Of a stretch of 14,151 bases of DNA, positions 13,820 to 14,151 are shown in pieces. The stretch's first letter is position 1. Each line of letters begins with the position of its first letter. The translations under genes and the position numbers were made by a program. The notes under the pieces are model-generated. The model was not told where the DNA came from and did no database searches. It saw nothing but the letters and a program-made list of their open reading frames with translations. Source of the stretch: Desulfovibrio sp. (GTDB lineage: Bacteria; Desulfobacterota; Desulfovibrionia; Desulfovibrionales; Desulfovibrionaceae); contig JAITEY010000039.1 of assembly GCA_031281815.1 (NCBI GenBank), forward strand, positions 1 to 14,151, read 5' to 3'.

Positions 13820-13855
13820 TCAATGCCTTGTCCGGCACGGATAAAGACGCTTTTT

Positions 13856-13901
13856 GTGTAATCCGACAAGCCCGCAAAAGCGGACGGGTGTCGGATTGCA
13901 C
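13856..13901 (+). promoter_or_regulatory. Long hairpin between obgE and the acetyltransferase gene
   Basis: Arms 13856-13868 and 13889-13901 (GTGTAATCCGACA/TGTCGGATTGCAC) pair over 13 bp with a single T-G wobble. The loop holds a second hairpin, CCGC-AAAA-GCGG (13872-13883). No T-tract follows in either direction: the T run on the plus strand (13851-13855) precedes it. It lies about 75 nt before the next start codon. It could be an atypical terminator for obgE, a processing signal, or a leader element; undecided. Confidence 0.5.
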
Positions 13902-13977
13902 AAGCAGGCACAGCGAAATCCGGAGGTTTTTGCGCCGTCGGACACGGCATAATCTTTTTTCACGAGAGGCGGCAAGT

Positions 13978-14151
13978 TTGGATACAAGGCCTTTCCGGCG
14001 CGGCGGACGGCAGATAGAACGCATCTGTGATTCCCTCTGTTCCCCGGCTCCCTATCAGACCATGATGCACGAGTCGCCGGGTGACACCCCCATGCCGTCT
14101 TTGGAGGCCATGGGGGAAATCATGAGCCGGCTGCGGGCGGCGCTGTTTCCG
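13978..14151 (+). CDS. Probable serine O-acetyltransferase, N-terminal part (cut by window end)
   Basis: An open frame of 58 codons running off the window end. The visible part contains RQIERICDSLCSPAPYQTMM, then DTPMPSLEAMGEIMSRLRA and ALFP. This matches, as I recall it, the helical N-terminus of the EpsC/CysE-type serine acetyltransferases of Desulfovibrio-like bacteria, which make O-acetylserine for cysteine synthesis from serine and acetyl-CoA. The catalytic hexapeptide-repeat domain lies beyond the edge, so the call rests on the N-terminus only. The start is uncertain: TTG at 13978 has GAGAGG 8 nt upstream; another in-frame TTG at 13930 has GGAGG only 3 nt upstream. No ATG is available near either. 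It lies 158 nt after obgE and may be separately expressed. Confidence 0.55.
   Translation, partial: MDTRPFRRGGRQIERICDSLCSPAPYQTMMHESPGDTPMPSLEAMGEIMSRLRAALFP

Noticed and set aside
1..14151. CRISPR array, prophage, insertion sequence, rRNA operon or tRNA
   Set aside because: I found no regularly spaced repeats, no transposase or integrase frame, and no rRNA or tRNA signature on either strand. Reading by eye could miss a divergent tRNA.

Overview
The window looks like a chromosomal segment of a moderately GC-rich deltaproteobacterium, most likely of the Desulfovibrio group (Desulfovibrionaceae). This rests on gene content: the rplU-rpmA-obgE order, a mutL plus metallo-beta-lactamase-fold pair, a large membrane pyrophosphatase, a short TrmH, and a small CxxC/CxxC protein divergent from mutL. 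It is inference from protein character, not a database match. Most of the window is ordinary housekeeping DNA. Three places are less ordinary: a toxin-antitoxin/gene-remnant patch (about 3480-4440), two copies of an imperfect intergenic repeat, and an unexplained leader plus mini-protein upstream of rplU.

Layout. 1-140: three adjacent hairpins, no gene. 141-2964 (minus): mutL followed by a glyoxalase-II-like hydrolase, probably one transcript. 3119-3478 (plus): small cysteine-motif protein, divergent from mutL. 3479-4440: AT-richer accessory patch with a YoeB/RelE-type toxin, its antitoxin, and the first 63 codons of a PLD/SNF2-type helicase, all on the minus strand. 4487-6624 (minus): K+-independent type H+-pumping pyrophosphatase with a clear promoter and terminator. 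6960-7580 (plus): exported nitroreductase-fold protein with its own terminator. 7709-11093 (minus): hybrid sensor histidine kinase followed at 34 nt by trmH. 11094-11524: divergent control region with two candidate promoters and a foldable leader. 11525-11662 (plus): 45-codon single-membrane-span protein. 11871-13819 (plus): promoter, then rplU, rpmA and obgE. 13978-end (plus): 5' part of a probable serine O-acetyltransferase gene, cut by the window edge and preceded by a 13-bp hairpin.

How the genes fit together. mutL, trmH, rplU, rpmA and obgE serve mismatch repair, tRNA modification and ribosome assembly. HppA couples pyrophosphate hydrolysis to proton export, which suits an energy-limited anaerobe. 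The hybrid kinase carries a periplasmic dCACHE domain whose residues fit the published amino-acid-binding pattern almost exactly, so it may report extracellular amino acids. Its partner (HPt protein or output regulator) is not in the window.

I see no complete undescribed multi-gene system. The best leads are the foldable leader with its histidine-tailed mini-protein (11389-11662), the repeat that places a palindrome and a TTGACG box upstream of two plus-strand genes, and the toxin-antitoxin junction inside a helicase gene.
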